Source: an uncultured Collinsella sp.
Lineage (GTDB): Bacteria > Actinomycetota > Coriobacteriia > Coriobacteriales > Coriobacteriaceae
Length of the DNA stretch: 32,769 bases
Direction of reading: 5' to 3'
Assembly (NCBI GenBank): GCA_937934355.1
Contig: CALGZY010000127.1
Span: forward strand, 1 to 32,769
Below the pieces are notes generated by a model. That model was given only the letters and a program-made list of their open reading frames with translations, was not told the origin of the DNA and did no database searches. Positions 32,344-32,769 of the stretch are shown here, in pieces. Made by a program: the position numbers and the translations under genes. Each line of letters starts with the position of its first letter. Positions within the stretch are counted from its first letter, which is position 1.

Positions 32344-32470
32344 GGGTAGTTAATTTGGGACGGGGCTATTTTAGCTACCCCCATATGCCAGTTAATATTT
32401 GCCCTGGCACCCATCGATTCGTCGACAGTCAAAGGGTAGCTAAAAAAGCCCCGTCCCAAATTAACTACCC
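32344..32470. repeat. REP-like inverted pair (composite palindrome) 4 inside the aro operon
   Basis: Arms 32344-32380 and 32434-32470 (37 bases each, one mismatch) enclose a 53-base loop. Both arms carry the variant GTTAA at the outer end, distinct from pairs 1 and 3. Located between aroC and pheA, it ends 28 bases before the pheA ATG. On the transcript it would fold into a long hairpin. Confidence 0.86.
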
Positions 32471-32498
32471 CAGGCAACCATTCACGAAAGGGGTCCCT

Positions 32499-32769
32499 AT
32501 GGACCTTGCTGACATCCGCCAGGCCATCGATGGCATCGACACCACGCTGCTCAACAGCTTTGTCGAGCGCATGGATATTGCCACCGAAGTCGCCAAATCC
32601 AAGATCGAGATGGGTAAGGCCGTCTTTGACCCCGCCCGCGAGCGCTCTAAACTCAATAACCTCGCCAGCCGCGCACCCGAGCGCTACGAGGCTCAGACCA
32701 TCACCCTGTTCCGTCTCCTCATGAGCATGAGCAAGGCCGAGCAGCAGCGCTACATCAACGAGCTCAAGG
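32499..32769 (+). CDS. pheA: Chorismate mutase domain protein, probably PheA (3' part beyond window)
   Basis: Visible are 90 residues from MDLADIRQAIDGIDTTLLNS, a type II (AroQ) chorismate mutase helix bundle: IRQAIDGID, LLNSFVERMDIATEVAKSK and KAVFDPARERSKLNNLASRA hold the expected Arg, Lys and Glu positions. Chorismate mutase rearranges chorismate to prephenate. Position after aroC suggests a bifunctional mutase-prephenate dehydratase (PheA), but the dehydratase half lies outside the window, so a stand-alone mutase is possible. The ATG at 32499 has AGGGG 5 bases upstream, and the REP pair lies just before it. Confidence 0.85.
   Translation, partial: MDLADIRQAIDGIDTTLLNSFVERMDIATEVAKSKIEMGKAVFDPARERSKLNNLASRAPERYEAQTITLFRLLMSMSKAEQQRYINELK

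Noticed and set aside
32344..32470. Composite palindromes as ordinary rho-independent terminators
   Set aside because: No T run follows the outer arms; the short T run lies inside each arm; and copies sit in different transcriptional contexts (convergent, tandem, inside an operon). A role in RNA ends is still possible.

Overview
The window is high-GC chromosomal DNA whose gene orders (rpsP-KH-rimM-trmD-lepB, radical SAM/DUF2344-rplU-rpmA-obgE-nadD-yqeK-rsfS, mreBCD-mrdA-rodA, a full aro operon) and proteins fit a gut Coriobacteriia actinobacterium; Collinsella is my best guess. The genus is an inference from gene order and protein character. Every assignment here was made by eye, with no database search.

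Layout. Positions 1-4009 (minus strand): glycyl-tRNA synthetase glyQ-glyS (glyS cut by the window edge), lepB, and the ribosome-linked block rpsP-khpA-rimM-trmD. dinB follows on the plus strand (4175-5428). Positions 5431-6620 form an island: a REP-associated tyrosine transposase (RAYT) of visibly lower GC, surrounded by full and decayed copies of a 37-nt palindromic element that ends in GGGTAG/CTACCC. The same element recurs as inverted pairs at 23628-23743 and 32344-32470. Positions 6629-11520 (minus): rplU-rpmA-obgE-nadD-yqeK-rsfS, preceded by a radical SAM gene and its DUF2344 partner (to 13394). Positions 13405-20313 (minus): a DUF697-like protein and the cell-elongation cluster mreB-mreC-mreD-mrdA-rodA. 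Positions 20429-26477 (minus): a TPR membrane protein, a cyclophilin, a zinc-ribbon membrane protein and a P-type ATPase, then tRNA-Arg(CCG). Positions 26834-32769 (plus): the aromatic amino acid operon aroF-tyrA-aroB-aroA-aroC-pheA, with pheA cut by the window end.

How it works together: most of the window is housekeeping. It covers translation (aminoacylation, ribosomal proteins and ribosome maturation factors), envelope growth (the elongasome and signal peptidase), NAD synthesis, and the shikimate route from DAHP to phenylalanine and tyrosine. The most unusual content is the RAYT/REP system: a single-copy tyrosine (HUH) transposase-like gene with a dispersed family of cognate-looking palindromes carrying the GTAG tetranucleotide. 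One composite palindrome lies inside the aro operon. Second in interest is a possible ribosome-mediated attenuator ahead of aroF. TTG start codons are unusually common: eight genes are best explained by them.

No intergenic stretch exceeds 300 bases. The longest (5429-5651, 6408-6628, 26630-26833, 23538-23753, 32330-32498 and 4010-4174) are described under the repeat, promoter and terminator entries. The 59 bases between glyQ and lepB (1424-1482) show no clear element beyond a TATAGT hexamer with no partner -35.
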